Below are positions 8,447 through 18,105 of a stretch of DNA of 52,276 nucleotides, piece after piece; within the stretch, counting starts at the first letter, position 1; each line of letters opens with the position of its first letter. The notes under the pieces were generated by a model. It was not told where the DNA came from, did no database searches, and was given only the letters and a program-made list of their open reading frames with translations. The position numbers and the translations under genes are program-made. Source of the DNA: Rhizobium mongolense USDA 1844 (lineage in GTDB: Bacteria > Pseudomonadota > Alphaproteobacteria > Rhizobiales > Rhizobiaceae); contig NZ_ATTQ01000029.1 in NCBI RefSeq assembly GCF_000419765.1, forward strand, positions 1 through 52,276. Reading direction: 5' to 3'.

Positions 8447-9481
8447 ATGAGAAGGCAAAGCGAAAGGCAATTCGGACCTCTCGCGGCCGGCATTCTGGTT
8501 CTTGCTCTTCTTTATTTCGCTCAGGCGATCTTTGTTCCGCTTGCATTCTCGCTGTTCCTCATTGCATTGGTCTGTCCTATCCAATCTGCACTGCAGCGGC
8601 GGTTGCCGCAGCTCATAGCACTGCTTCTCACCCTTATTCTCACGATGGCAGTCATCGCTGCTATCAGTTCATCGGTCACTTGGGGCCTCGGCAAACTCGG
8701 CCAATGGCTCTTCGCCAATGCGGGCCGATTCCAGCTCATCTACGCGAGTTGGGCCGACTGGCTGGAAGGACATGGCATAGCGATCGCCGGCGTGCTCGCC
8801 GACCGTTTCGATGTGAGGTGGCTGGTTGGCTTCACGCAAGGAATGGCTGGGCGACTCAATAGTTTCGCGGGCTTCGCATTGCTCGTTCTTCTCTTCACCA
8901 TGCTTGGCCTCCTTGAGGTCGACGATTTCAACGGAATGCTGAGCAGCCCTGCCGCGCAGCCCCACGGAACGCGGATTCTCCTTGCAAACCGCGAGATTGG
9001 CATGAAATTGCGCCGCTTCATGATCGTGCGCACATTAGCCAGTATGTTGACGGGTATCGTCGTCTGGATGTTCGCGCTCGTCGCAGGGCTGGAACTCGCG
9101 GCCGCTTGGGGCGCGATCGCCTTTACCCTCAATTATATCCCGTTCTTGGGTCCGTTTGTCGCAACGGTACTGCCGACCTTGTTCGCCATTGCCCAATTCG
9201 AGTCGTGGCCGATGGCGGTCGGGGTCTTCGTAGGGCTCAACCTGATCCAATTTGTTATTGGGAGTTATCTCGAGCCGTTGCTGATCGGCACCTCGCTTTC
9301 GATTTCGCCGTTTGCAGTAATTTTCGCAGTGTTTTTTTGGAGTTTCATGTGGGGTGTTCCTGGGGCCTTCATCGGTGTGCCAATTCTAATTGCCTTCATT
9401 GTCTATTGCTCACGCGAGCAATCCACTAGATGGATCGCGACGCTTGCTTCGCGAGGGTCCGTAGACATGACCGGCCAGTGA
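8447..9481 (+). CDS. AI-2E family (PerM/YdiK-like) permease
   Basis: A 344-residue inner-membrane protein. Two hydrophobic segments lie near the N-terminus (~10-45), one at ~60-80, a soluble middle (~85-145), and four to five segments after ~195. The motif FTLNYIPFLGPFVATVLPTL and the stretch AVFFWSFMWGVPGAFIGVPI are the conserved C-terminal signatures of the AI-2E/PerM family. Despite the name, most members are not shown to move autoinducer-2; several act as ion or solute exporters. It converges on the RND transporter gene, with stops 11 bp apart. Confidence 0.88.
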   Translation: MRRQSERQFGPLAAGILVLALLYFAQAIFVPLAFSLFLIALVCPIQSALQRRLPQLIALLLTLILTMAVIAAISSSVTWGLGKLGQWLFANAGRFQLIYASWADWLEGHGIAIAGVLADRFDVRWLVGFTQGMAGRLNSFAGFALLVLLFTMLGLLEVDDFNGMLSSPAAQPHGTRILLANREIGMKLRRFMIVRTLASMLTGIVVWMFALVAGLELAAAWGAIAFTLNYIPFLGPFVATVLPTLFAIAQFESWPMAVGVFVGLNLIQFVIGSYLEPLLIGTSLSISPFAVIFAVFFWSFMWGVPGAFIGVPILIAFIVYCSREQSTRWIATLASRGSVDMTGQ

Positions 9482-9492
9482 ATGTGAGCCGG

Positions 9493-12400
9493 TCAGCGTG
9501 ACGACCGTCGCTGTTCCGCCCTCTCTCCTTCCCGAGCATCGTCGAGCGGGCGGGTAAACCGGCCGGAAAACCATTCTGCAAATCGTTCCACAACGACGAA
9601 CAATCCTGGGATGAACAATATTCCCACGGTCGTTGCCGCCAACATGCCTCCGAGGATGGTGATGCCAAGGGCCTGGCGGGCGTTGGCACCGGCGCCCGTT
9701 GCGACCACCAGCGGGATCATCCCCAAGATAAACGAAACGGCAGTCATCATGACCGCCCTAAAACGCTGAGCCGCTGCGGAAACCGCTGAATCAACGATCG
9801 AGAGCCCGCGCTCTCGCTCAACTCGCGCAAATTCGACGATCAGGATGGCATTTTTCGAAGCGAGGCCAATCAGTAGAACGATACCAATCTGGGCATATAG
9901 CGAGTTTTCCAGTCCTGATACCGCGAGAGCCATGATTGCTCCTAAAGCGGCAAAGGAGAGCGAGAGGATAATGGAGACCGGCAGAGTCCAGCTTTCGTAT
10001 TGGGCAACAAGAAACAAGAACGCAAAGATGAGCGCCAGCGCCAAAATCATAGGAGTCTGCGCCGCAGATTGCCGTTCCTGCAGGGACAGCCCTGACCATT
10101 CGTAGCCGTAGCCTTCAGGCAGCACTTCCGAGGCCGCGCTCTCGAAAGCCGCCATCGCCCGAGCCGAACTGGTTCCGACAGCCGGAATTCCGTTCACCGG
10201 AGCGGAGGGAAAAAGATTATACCGCGACAGCGAAAACGGTCCGAGGTCTGGTTCCAGGGTTACCAGAGTGCGCAGGGGTACCATCGCGCCATCGCGGCTT
10301 CTGACATGCAGATTGAGAACATCATCCGGGATTATTCTGAACTGGCTGTCCGCCTGTAGGTTGACCTTGAATGATCTGCCGTCATGCGTGAAATCGTTGA
10401 CATACCTTCCGCCGAACTGCGCCCCGAGCGTTGAATAAATTTGATCGACGCTGACGCCCAGGCTTTCGGCACGCACGCGATTGACATTCACGAAAACCCG
10501 GGGGACATCCGCCGAGAAAGAACTGGATGCAATCGCAATCTCCGGCGTCTGGCCGGCTGCGGCTATCAGCGCCCGTGCCACCTGACTGATGTCTTCCGGC
10601 GACTGGCCCAAGCGTGCTTGTAGCCTGAAGTCCAATCCCCCGACCTGGCCGATGCCGGGGATGGGCGGAGGAGCGAATACAGCAACATTGGCCTGTGGAA
10701 GGGTCGAGAAACGCGCATTGAGCGATGCCAGTAAGGCTGTTGTTGACAGGTTTGGCGCGTCTCTCTTTTCCCAAGGATCCAACATGACAATGGCGAAGCC
10801 GCCATTCGGCACAGAGCCGCTCTGCAGAAGGCTGAAACCGGATATCGTCACGACCTTCGCCACGCCCTCCGTTTCTCGCAGCGCGGCTTCAACCTGTTGT
10901 ATCGTTTTTTCCGTGGTCGAAAGTGCAGAAGCATTGGGCAGCTGAATATCAACAAAAAGGAATCCCTGATCCTCATCTGGCAAGAACGACGACGGCACTT
11001 TCAGGAAAAGCAGCACCGCTATGGCGATCGTGGCGGCGAGCGCGCAAAGAACAATAACGATACGCCGAGCCGAACCGCTGACAACACGGGTATACCCATT
11101 GCGCGTCCTTTCGAGCATGGACTCGAATCGTGCCAGTGGCCCGCTGAGATCCGTCGGCTTGCGGAGAAGGGTCGCGCAAAGCGCCGGGCTCAGTGTCAAA
11201 CCCATCAATGAGGAAAAGACGAGTGATGCGGAGATTGTGACCGCAAACTGCCGGTAAAGCTGGCCGTTAATGCCTTGCAGAAATGCCGTCGGGACAAACA
11301 CGCCCAACAATACCATCGTCGTCGAGATGATCGGGCCGGTAACCTGCAGCATGGCCTTTTCGCTGGCAGTTTTCGCGTCCAATCCCTGTTCCTTCATGAG
11401 CCGCTGTACATTTTCCACGACGAGAATGGCGTCATCAACAACGAGTCCCGTCGCCAGTATGAGGGCAAGCAGCGTGATGAGATTGATTGAAAACCCCGCG
11501 ACATAGAGAACGGCGAATGTGGCGATCAACGATGCCGGAACGGCGAGCGCAGGAATAACGGTGGCGCGCCATTCGCCAAGAAACAAGAAGGTGACCGCCA
11601 CGACAATTATGAAGGTGATTGCGAGCGTCATGATGATTTCGCGAATGGACGCGCGCACGAACTGGGTCGAGTCATAAACCGGCTCATAGGTCAGACCGTG
11701 CGGAAACTGTCGCGAGAGACTTTCAAGTTCCTTGGTCACTGCATCTGCTGTACCCAGCGCATTGGCGCGCGGCGCCTGATTTACGACCAGCATTGCACCA
11801 GGAGCCCCGTTCACTCTCACGCTGGACGCGTAGCTTTGCGCCCCGAGTTCGACCCGGCCGATATCGCGAACGCGAACGAGAGCGCCCGCCTGGCCTGTTT
11901 TCACGACAATGTCGCCGAAGGCTTCGGCCTCCTCAAGTCGCCCTTGGGCGACCAGCGTGTATTGAATCTTCGCATTGTCCTGCGAAGGTGGACCGCCGAC
12001 CTGACCGATCGACGCCTGAATATTCTGGGCTTGAATTGCCGATGCGACATCATCCGGTGTTATCTCGAGCGCTGCCATGCGCACGGGATCCATCCAGATG
12101 CGCATGCTATATTGGGACGACCCCATGACCGACGCTTCGCCAACACCAGTCACGCGCGACAGGGCATCTGTCACATTCACGGAAAGGTAGTTGGCTATGT
12201 CGAGTTCACTGAGTGTCTGATCCGGGGAATAGAACCCGAAAGCCACCAGGAAATCAGGAGAGCGTGCCCGCACGGTGATCCCCTGCTGGGAGACCGCGGC
12301 CGGTAACTGTGCGGTCGCGAGTTGAGCACGATTTTGAACGTTGATCTGAGCGAGGTTGGGATCGGTGCCGACGGCGAAGGTCACCGTTAGCGTATAGGAA

Positions 12401-12660
12401 CCGGCATCGGAGCTGTTTGATGACATATATATCATGTCGTCGACGCCATTGATCGCCGTTTCCAGCGGGTCCCCGACCACCTTTGCGATAACCTCGGCAT
12501 TTGCGCCGGGATAGAAAGCCGAAACCGTGATGCTTGGCGGCGTTATGTTGGGATACTGGGCAATGGGAAGCCCGAATATTGATAGGCCGCCGGCAAAGCA
12601 CAAGATAACGGCGACGACGATTGCGAACCGTGGACGGGAGATGAAGAAACCCGAAATCAT
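9493..12660 (-). CDS. RND efflux pump inner-membrane transporter (HAE1 class)
   Basis: A 1055-residue proton-driven exporter of the AcrB/MexB class. It starts MISGFFISRPRFAIVVAVIL, the family N-terminus, with two large periplasmic loops and 12 membrane segments. The proton-relay aspartates are in TM4 (LATGLVVDDAILVVENVQRL) and the TM10 lysine is in GLASKNAILIVEFARVERER. The ATG overlaps the stop of the adaptor gene by 2-3 bases, so translation is coupled; a longer frame to 12774 is rejected for that reason. No outer-membrane channel gene follows, so the pump must borrow a TolC-like protein. Substrates are probably hydrophobic drugs or plant compounds. Confidence 0.95.
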   Translation of the reverse strand: MISGFFISRPRFAIVVAVILCFAGGLSIFGLPIAQYPNITPPSITVSAFYPGANAEVIAKVVGDPLETAINGVDDMIYMSSNSSDAGSYTLTVTFAVGTDPNLAQINVQNRAQLATAQLPAAVSQQGITVRARSPDFLVAFGFYSPDQTLSELDIANYLSVNVTDALSRVTGVGEASVMGSSQYSMRIWMDPVRMAALEITPDDVASAIQAQNIQASIGQVGGPPSQDNAKIQYTLVAQGRLEEAEAFGDIVVKTGQAGALVRVRDIGRVELGAQSYASSVRVNGAPGAMLVVNQAPRANALGTADAVTKELESLSRQFPHGLTYEPVYDSTQFVRASIREIIMTLAITFIIVVAVTFLFLGEWRATVIPALAVPASLIATFAVLYVAGFSINLITLLALILATGLVVDDAILVVENVQRLMKEQGLDAKTASEKAMLQVTGPIISTTMVLLGVFVPTAFLQGINGQLYRQFAVTISASLVFSSLMGLTLSPALCATLLRKPTDLSGPLARFESMLERTRNGYTRVVSGSARRIVIVLCALAATIAIAVLLFLKVPSSFLPDEDQGFLFVDIQLPNASALSTTEKTIQQVEAALRETEGVAKVVTISGFSLLQSGSVPNGGFAIVMLDPWEKRDAPNLSTTALLASLNARFSTLPQANVAVFAPPPIPGIGQVGGLDFRLQARLGQSPEDISQVARALIAAAGQTPEIAIASSSFSADVPRVFVNVNRVRAESLGVSVDQIYSTLGAQFGGRYVNDFTHDGRSFKVNLQADSQFRIIPDDVLNLHVRSRDGAMVPLRTLVTLEPDLGPFSLSRYNLFPSAPVNGIPAVGTSSARAMAAFESAASEVLPEGYGYEWSGLSLQERQSAAQTPMILALALIFAFLFLVAQYESWTLPVSIILSLSFAALGAIMALAVSGLENSLYAQIGIVLLIGLASKNAILIVEFARVERERGLSIVDSAVSAAAQRFRAVMMTAVSFILGMIPLVVATGAGANARQALGITILGGMLAATTVGILFIPGLFVVVERFAEWFSGRFTRPLDDAREGERAEQRRSSR

Positions 12661-13802
12661 GGCTTGGGCCGGCCGTCTTGCTCGACGGGCTGGACAGCGA
12701 TCCCATCGGAGAGCCGTTGCGTCCCTTGCACAACGATCTTTTCTCCCGATTTCACACCTTGTCGGACGGCCCACAGATCACCGATCTTCGCCCCGGTGTC
12801 GATACGGCGTTGCCGAACAATATTGTTCTCGCTCATCACGTATAAGAAGCGCCCGTCGCGGTCCTGCAGGACGGCGGTTTGGGGTACGGATGGCCCCATG
12901 GCCTGCTGGGCGCTACCGACAATGAGCTTGACGAACTGGCCAGGCATCAGCAGTCCTTCGGGATTTGGGAATATCGTCCCGACGGTTGCTGTTCCTGTTC
13001 TTGAATCGACTTCTGGCGATAGGAACTCCAGAACACCGTCCCGCTTGTAAACGCTGCCGTTTGGTAACCTTAGGCTCAACTTTATGGCGTCGGCTGTCGA
13101 TTTCATCTCCGCCGCATCTCTTTGACGAAAGGTTGTGATGTCTCCTTCGGTGACAGAAAAGACAACGCGCACCGGATCGACCTGCACCAGTCGGACAATC
13201 GCTCCGACATCCGGACCAACGAAATTGCCCTTGGTAAAAAGCGGCTGACCGATGCGGCCGGAGATGGGCGCTGCTATGCGCGTGTAAGAAAGGTCGAGCT
13301 CAGCTTTGGCGAGACCTGCCTGAGCTGCGTCAAGGTCGGCTATCGCGATCGCAAGGGCTGTCTGGGCCTCTTCATAGGCGGCCTGCGCCACGGTGCTGCG
13401 TCGGACAAGTTCCGCATTCCTGTTTCGATTGTCCGTGGCCTGTTGACGGGTTGCTTCAGCGCGTGCGACCTGCGCCTTGGCAGTGGCGACGGCAGCTTGA
13501 TAACCCGCGGGCTCAATGACAAACAAAATATCGCCCTCTCTTACGGCTGCGCCCGGACTGAATGCGATTTCCTCGATGAAGCCCGAAACGCGAGCACGAA
13601 CATCTACCGCCTCCAGGGCTTCTACGCGGCCGATATTCTCACTCGGAGATTCAATCGGTCCGTCGGCAACCGATTGCACCACGACAGTGGGGGCCGGCCG
13701 GCCCACAGGAGGGGCGTCCTGCGCTGAAATGGGGCCTGGCAATGCTGAAAAAAAGACGAGCCCAAGAGAGACGGCAAGGATAGTCCAGGAGATATTTTTC
13801 AT
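12657..13802 (-). CDS. RND efflux periplasmic adaptor (membrane fusion protein)
   Basis: A 381-residue periplasmic protein of the MexA/AcrA family. A signal peptide (residues 1-31, ending ISAQ) precedes the beta-barrel and lipoyl half-motif (VDVRARVSGFIEEIAFSPGA), the alpha-hairpin (AKAQVARAEATRQQATDNRN onward) and the second half-motif (LSYTRIAAPISGRIGQPLFT). It bridges the pump to an outer-membrane channel. The start at 13802 has GGAG six bases upstream; an ATG four codons earlier is less well placed. First gene of the two-gene operon. No lipobox is evident, so it is probably not a lipoprotein. Confidence 0.94.
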   Translation of the reverse strand: MKNISWTILAVSLGLVFFSALPGPISAQDAPPVGRPAPTVVVQSVADGPIESPSENIGRVEALEAVDVRARVSGFIEEIAFSPGAAVREGDILFVIEPAGYQAAVATAKAQVARAEATRQQATDNRNRNAELVRRSTVAQAAYEEAQTALAIAIADLDAAQAGLAKAELDLSYTRIAAPISGRIGQPLFTKGNFVGPDVGAIVRLVQVDPVRVVFSVTEGDITTFRQRDAAEMKSTADAIKLSLRLPNGSVYKRDGVLEFLSPEVDSRTGTATVGTIFPNPEGLLMPGQFVKLIVGSAQQAMGPSVPQTAVLQDRDGRFLYVMSENNIVRQRRIDTGAKIGDLWAVRQGVKSGEKIVVQGTQRLSDGIAVQPVEQDGRPKP

Positions 13803-13843
13803 CTGGATCTCCAAGGCGATCGCATTATCGCGCGGAGAAAAAA

Positions 13844-13871
13844 TATATATTGCAAGCCACTATGCGAACAA
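13844..13871 (-). promoter_or_regulatory. Possible promoter of the RND efflux operon
   Basis: On the minus strand TTGTTC (13871-13866) and TATATA (13849-13844) are 16 bp apart, about 40 bp before the adaptor start. A small inverted repeat, GCGAT-CGCATT-ATCGC (13816-13831), lies between -10 and start and could be a repressor site. Both are pattern matches only. Confidence 0.35.
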
Positions 13872-14303
13872 GAAATTCCCTACTTCTCCATGTAGAAATG
13901 GACCTATTGCCAAGGTTTGGGACGTAGAGCGAATAGAAATCGGCTTCGCCTTTTGCGCACGCCCAAGAGATGCGTAGGCAATTTGCTGCTGGCGTGCAGG
14001 GATGGTCCAAGCTATTTCGCGCACCACCCAGAAGTGGCATGCGAGCGCTTGTATGTTTTTAACCACGTCGGCGCTTGCAGTTGTACCGGCGATCTCTATG
14101 CAGCGTTGGATGCAACTACCGGCTAAACAATCCGGATTAATTGTGTTATGTATTCTTACTACGCAGGGATGAGCATCTGATCGTCGGGGTGGAGCGATGT
14201 CGGAGCAGTATCTTCGGAAAAGCGTGATTTGCTTGATTGTGGTAGACGCAGCCGCAGTAAGCGACCTGTTGCGTGCTCTCCTAGTTACTAGGAGTGCGAC
14301 GCT
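13872..14303. other. Intergenic region between RND operon and AraC gene
   Basis: Divergent promoter region of about 430 bp. No local TetR-type repressor gene, the usual partner of an AcrAB-like operon, is present. Reading frames in it are short and match nothing I recognise. Confidence 0.4.
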
Positions 14304-15449
14304 ATGAGAGCCGAAGGCGCGATTGGACGAGATATATTGCCTAACGGCGCAATCTCAGGTGCAAAGCCTCCGGCGCCGGAGCAAACACTAGTTGAGCCCG
14401 AACAAGGAGTAAGTGGTCCTAAGCACCTGCCCACTTATGAGCTCGCAACACATGATCTTCCCCCAGGGTACCAGTTTGAAGCTTGGCGCAACAACTTTGC
14501 ACCCATGCTCGAGTTCGACGAACCCGAAGACGTGACAGTCGGCTTTGGCGGCAAGCAAGTGACCTGGGACCTCGGTTGCCTTGCCTTCTCCCGCATCGAG
14601 ACCGAAGCATTGGGATTCGTCAGCCTGCCCGGACATACACGACGGGATCCATTGGATCACTGGACACTGACGACGTTACTTTATGGGAGCGTCAATACCA
14701 TCGCACCAGCCCGGACGTTCGAAGGCAGTGCCGGTGTGGTTCAGGTCCATACCCTTGGCCGCCCCTTCGAAGGGAACGTCACCAATAGCGAAATGCTGAT
14801 GTTGTTCGTTCCACGTGATTTTTGCACCGAAGTAACGGGCGCACTAAATGCCGCGGAATTCTCCAATCTCAGCACCGGGATGGGTCGGCTGTTCTCTGAC
14901 TACATGATTGGCCTTGCCAAGCGGCTGCCGGTGATCGATGAAGCTGAACTTCCAGCACTGGTGGCTGCCACGCGGGCAATGATACTCGCCTGTGCGTGGC
15001 CTTCCGCAGACCATATTGACGAAGCGCGAGAGCCGATTGCGTCGGTCCTGATCGAAAGAGCGCGTCGAATTATCCAGGCCAGATTGTTCGATCCGAAGCT
15101 AGCAACCGAGACCCTGCGTCGGGAACTTGGTGTCTCACGCTCGCGGCTCTATCGCCTGTTCGAGCCATTTGGCGGCGTCATGCATTATATTCAGCATCGG
15201 CGCCTGCTCGATGCACATTCGGCACTGAGTGACCCGAACGATCAACGCCGCATCATCGAGATCGCTGAGCAACACTGTTTCAACGACGGGACGGAATTCA
15301 GCCGCGCTTTCCGGCGCGAGTTCGGTTGTAGCCCAACCGACGTCAGGAGCGGGCAAAAGGCCGATCAGCCGTATAAGCCTGCGACCGATCTAAAAGCGTA
15401 CGCGCCCGAAGAGCGGTTCGGCGTGCTGTTGCGACGGCTTCACGGCTGA
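14304..15449 (+). CDS. AraC-family transcriptional regulator
   Basis: A 381-residue regulator. Residues ~60-240 form the beta-rich ligand-binding-like domain seen in AraC-binding-like proteins (GYQFEAWRNNFAPMLEFDEP onward). Residues ~265-365 form the double helix-turn-helix: LATETLRRELGVSRSRLYRL for the first, then HCFNDGTEFSRAFRREFGCS with the conserved F-S-R-AFRR-FG-SP pattern. It is transcribed away from the RND operon; control of the pump is possible but unproven. A decayed partial copy lies at 33017-33589, so the gene has been duplicated by a local event. Confidence 0.9.
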   Translation: MRAEGAIGRDILPNGAISGAKPPAPEQTLVEPEQGVSGPKHLPTYELATHDLPPGYQFEAWRNNFAPMLEFDEPEDVTVGFGGKQVTWDLGCLAFSRIETEALGFVSLPGHTRRDPLDHWTLTTLLYGSVNTIAPARTFEGSAGVVQVHTLGRPFEGNVTNSEMLMLFVPRDFCTEVTGALNAAEFSNLSTGMGRLFSDYMIGLAKRLPVIDEAELPALVAATRAMILACAWPSADHIDEAREPIASVLIERARRIIQARLFDPKLATETLRRELGVSRSRLYRLFEPFGGVMHYIQHRRLLDAHSALSDPNDQRRIIEIAEQHCFNDGTEFSRAFRREFGCSPTDVRSGQKADQPYKPATDLKAYAPEERFGVLLRRLHG

Positions 15450-15808
15450 GGCAGGCCGATGATCGCTTTAAACAAGGCAACGTTCGAGAGACGTACATGC
15501 CGTGCATGTGTGTCAAACAAGCTTTAAGCACCCGATGCATGTGTTTCGGCACGCAAAATATTCAAGGCTATTTGACATGCTGAAGGCTTCAGGCGAGGTT
15601 TTCCTCGCCGCTGTCAATCAATGCTCGATCGCCGTGCTTGCGATCGTTCTCGTCCGCACCGCGGCAAGCCTCCTTGGAGTGCTCGGTTTCCGGCAAGGCG
15701 ACGTCGTTGATCCTCCAGAAGAAACTTAGCAGATGAAGCCGGGACTGAACACCTAGAATTAGTCAGTCAGGGATCGGTTGCGGCGCCAAGCCGAAATAGT
15801 TGCCCTCT
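15450..15808. other. Intergenic region after AraC gene
   Basis: About 360 bp. A 75-codon frame at 15502-15729 has no recognisable family and no good start. The first ~30 bp are also present after the AraC copy at 33558-33589, marking the downstream extent of that duplication. Confidence 0.4.
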
Positions 15809-16485
15809 TCAATCGGGTATATGGTTGAGATCGACCTTCTCCTTTGTGGCGAAGAAGATTTTGTTCGGCACCTTAAGTGGGTTGCCGGGGCGCGCGGAAA
15901 AGCCATCGATGCAGATGACATCGTGCGAACCTTCCTTGACGAGGCGCTTCTTCAGATCCGGATTGCGCTCCAGATCGCGGGCGGAGACCTCGCGATCCAG
16001 GCATTCTTGAACAGACCAAGGGCCTTGTCGGGATCACGGAAGGCGTCGCGGAAGCGATAGACCGTGTGGATGAGATATTGCCCATCCAGCCCGCCGCCGT
16101 TGCCCTTGGTGCGCCATTTGCGGTCCTCGGACATCTCGGTGTTGAGCGTGGCGAAGAACAGGTTTTGCAGCACTGCCTTGTAATACGTGCTGCTGTCGCG
16201 TTGACTGGCGGGTTCATCGTTCAGGAGCGCCTTAAGTTCGGTCGGATCAAACAAGGCTTCGGGCACGAGGCCTTTTTCCTTGATAAACCAGACGAAGATC
16301 AGCCGGGTGAGCAGCCGGATGACGGCGATCTGGTTCTGCGCCTCGAAGGCTTCCTTCTTCGCCTTGTCGGTTGCCTCGTTCTCGCGCGCCCGAACCGCGG
16401 CCGGAAACTCGACGATTTTCGTCGACCAGAAAAACCAGTTGGCCAGTTCGCGATAGAAACGGGTGTTCAGCGTCTGCGCCGACAT
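15809..16485 (-). pseudogene. Type IIG/Eco57I-like DNA methylase, N-terminal remnant
   Basis: From 16485 the frame reads TLNTRFYRELANWFFWSTKI, then IAVIRLLTRLIFVWFIKEKG and LVPEALFDPTELKALLNDEP, the N-terminal pattern of large Eco57I-type restriction-modification methylases. Near 16000 the frame breaks; in the next frame DVICIDGFSARPGNP and KVPNKIFFATKEKVDLNH follow, then a stop. Only about 225 of more than 1000 expected residues remain and the SAM-binding domain is missing. It is a dead defence gene, part of the relic cluster that includes the integrase at 19446-20248. Confidence 0.72.
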
Positions 16486-16509
16486 CGAACCCGACCAAAC
16501 GCCCAGCCG

Positions 16510-16718
16510 GGCCGGGCGCGCCGCCCAAGCACGATTGGGACGCCTTCGCCGGCGCGATCGCCCGGCGCGTCCACGATCACGGCATGCAGGCGAGCTAGGG
16601 CGAACTACTGCGCGATATGATGGATTGGTTCGCCGGTCGGGAGGATTTCCCGCCGCCTGACGAGCGGACAGTGCGGCGGAAAGTGTCGGCGATATGGAAG
16701 GAACTAAGGTGCGAGTGA
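16510..16718 (+). pseudogene. Mobile-element-associated hypothetical protein, nonsense-interrupted
   Basis: Reads GAPPKHDWDAFAGAIARRVH, DHGMQAS, a TAG stop at 16596-16598, then in the same frame GELLRDMMDWFAGREDFPPP and DERTVRRKVSAIWKELRCE. The pattern (PPK-DWDAF ... LLRDM-WF ... RTVRRKVS-IW) recalls small uncharacterised proteins of alphaproteobacterial prophages and plasmids. Its function is unknown. Without the stop the frame is continuous, so this is a recently inactivated or suppressible gene. The 5' end is not certain. Confidence 0.55.
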
Positions 16719-16731
16719 GCTCAAAAAACCA

Positions 16732-18105
16732 CTAGCCGTTTAGTCGGGCTTTACTTACGTGCAGCGTAACAACGACGCCGCTTTGGGGCCAGTCAAATGC
16801 GATGGTGCCCCCTAACTGACCTGCCATGCTTTTCGCGATCAGCTGGCTTCCGAACCCTGCGGGCCCCGTGGGAGCTACGACAGCGGGGCCACCTTCCTCC
16901 TTCCACACAATCACCACGTCCCTGTCGTCGGCTTGGCACGAAACGTCAAGTGTGCCGGATGACTTTGACAGCGCACCATATTTAATCGAGTTCGTCGCCA
17001 ACTCATGAACAACCAGCGCCAGCGTTGTCGCCGAGGCTTCTCCGACCAGCAGTTCCGGCACGGAAACTTTGACACGCGCGTTGAGCGGTCCATCACCTGT
17101 GTAGGGAGCAAGAAGCGCTGCGAGGAGATCGCCCAGCAGAGCTGCCTTCTTGGGTTCGCTGAGGACAGGACGGACAAGGTCGTGCGCGCGGCTCAAGGCA
17201 GTCAATCGCAGCGTCAGATCCCCCGCCATCTCGCTCGTCGTTTTCGACGTGCGTGCTGAGATTCCGGTAAGCGCCGACGCTATTGCAAACAAGTTCTTGA
17301 CTCGATGCCCCATCTCACCCGCGATCATCTCGCGTGCTTCCTCAGCCATTTTGCGTTCTGTCACGTTCAGGAAGACGCCAAACATCACGCGACCTACGAT
17401 GCCTTGATCATCCCCTCTCCCCCGGGCGGAAATCCACCGAACATCCGAGCCGTGCAAAATTCTGAAATCGACTTCGTAACCACCCAGAATGTCCCGAGTA
17501 GCGGAGAACGCGGCCCTCACTCGGTCGAGGTCCTCCGGGTGGATACGGGCCGAAAGGTCTCTGAAAGTGACGATGCCGCTGGGCACACCCCATAACTCGT
17601 GCGCGCGCTCGTCCATTGAAATCTGGTCAGTATCAACGTTCCACGACCAGAGGGCCACGCCTGCGGCGTCGGTCGCTATACGAAGGCGATGGGCATCCCA
17701 TACCGCGGTATCATGATGCTGCGTAGATGGTGTCGTCGTCCCCGGAACCAACAGTTCTGTTAACGCTTTGCCCAAAGTCGAACCCTCGAATGGCTTCTGC
17801 AAGGTTGTGTAGGTTAGATAGTCCTTGTGAACCCGTTGCTTGTTATAGCCAGTTGAGAAAACGAATGGCACTCCGCGAGCCGCGAGCGCGTCGGCTATGG
17901 GATAGCTTTTCTCGCCATCGAGGTTGATGTCGAGCACGGCAGCATCGACAAAACCGTTTTCGATCAAGCTCAGCGCCTGGTCGACCCGTGCGGCGGGTCC
18001 AACTACACTGTAGCCCAAACCGGTCAGCATATCTTCGAGCGCCCATGCAACCATGACCTCGTCCTCGACAACGAGGATGCGCCGAGCGGATTCCAGGGCG
18101 CTCAT
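16732..18105 (-). CDS. REC-PAS-HWE hybrid sensor histidine kinase
   Basis: A 457-residue cytoplasmic signalling protein. The N-terminal receiver domain (~8-118) has the acidic cluster Glu14-Asp15-Glu16, phospho-acceptor Asp59 (AAVLDINLDGE), Ser84/Thr85 and Lys104. A PAS domain spans ~145-250. The HWE-family kinase core has phosphorylated His267 in GEMGHRVKNLF, the N box HELATNSIKYGAL (His367, Asn372) and the family-defining WKEEGG. There is no membrane segment. Its ATG overlaps the stop of the upstream kinase gene, so the two are made together. A receiver ahead of a kinase suggests it accepts phosphate from, or is tuned by, that partner. Confidence 0.93.
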   Translation of the reverse strand: MSALESARRILVVEDEVMVAWALEDMLTGLGYSVVGPAARVDQALSLIENGFVDAAVLDINLDGEKSYPIADALAARGVPFVFSTGYNKQRVHKDYLTYTTLQKPFEGSTLGKALTELLVPGTTTPSTQHHDTAVWDAHRLRIATDAAGVALWSWNVDTDQISMDERAHELWGVPSGIVTFRDLSARIHPEDLDRVRAAFSATRDILGGYEVDFRILHGSDVRWISARGRGDDQGIVGRVMFGVFLNVTERKMAEEAREMIAGEMGHRVKNLFAIASALTGISARTSKTTSEMAGDLTLRLTALSRAHDLVRPVLSEPKKAALLGDLLAALLAPYTGDGPLNARVKVSVPELLVGEASATTLALVVHELATNSIKYGALSKSSGTLDVSCQADDRDVVIVWKEEGGPAVVAPTGPAGFGSQLIAKSMAGQLGGTIAFDWPQSGVVVTLHVSKARLNG

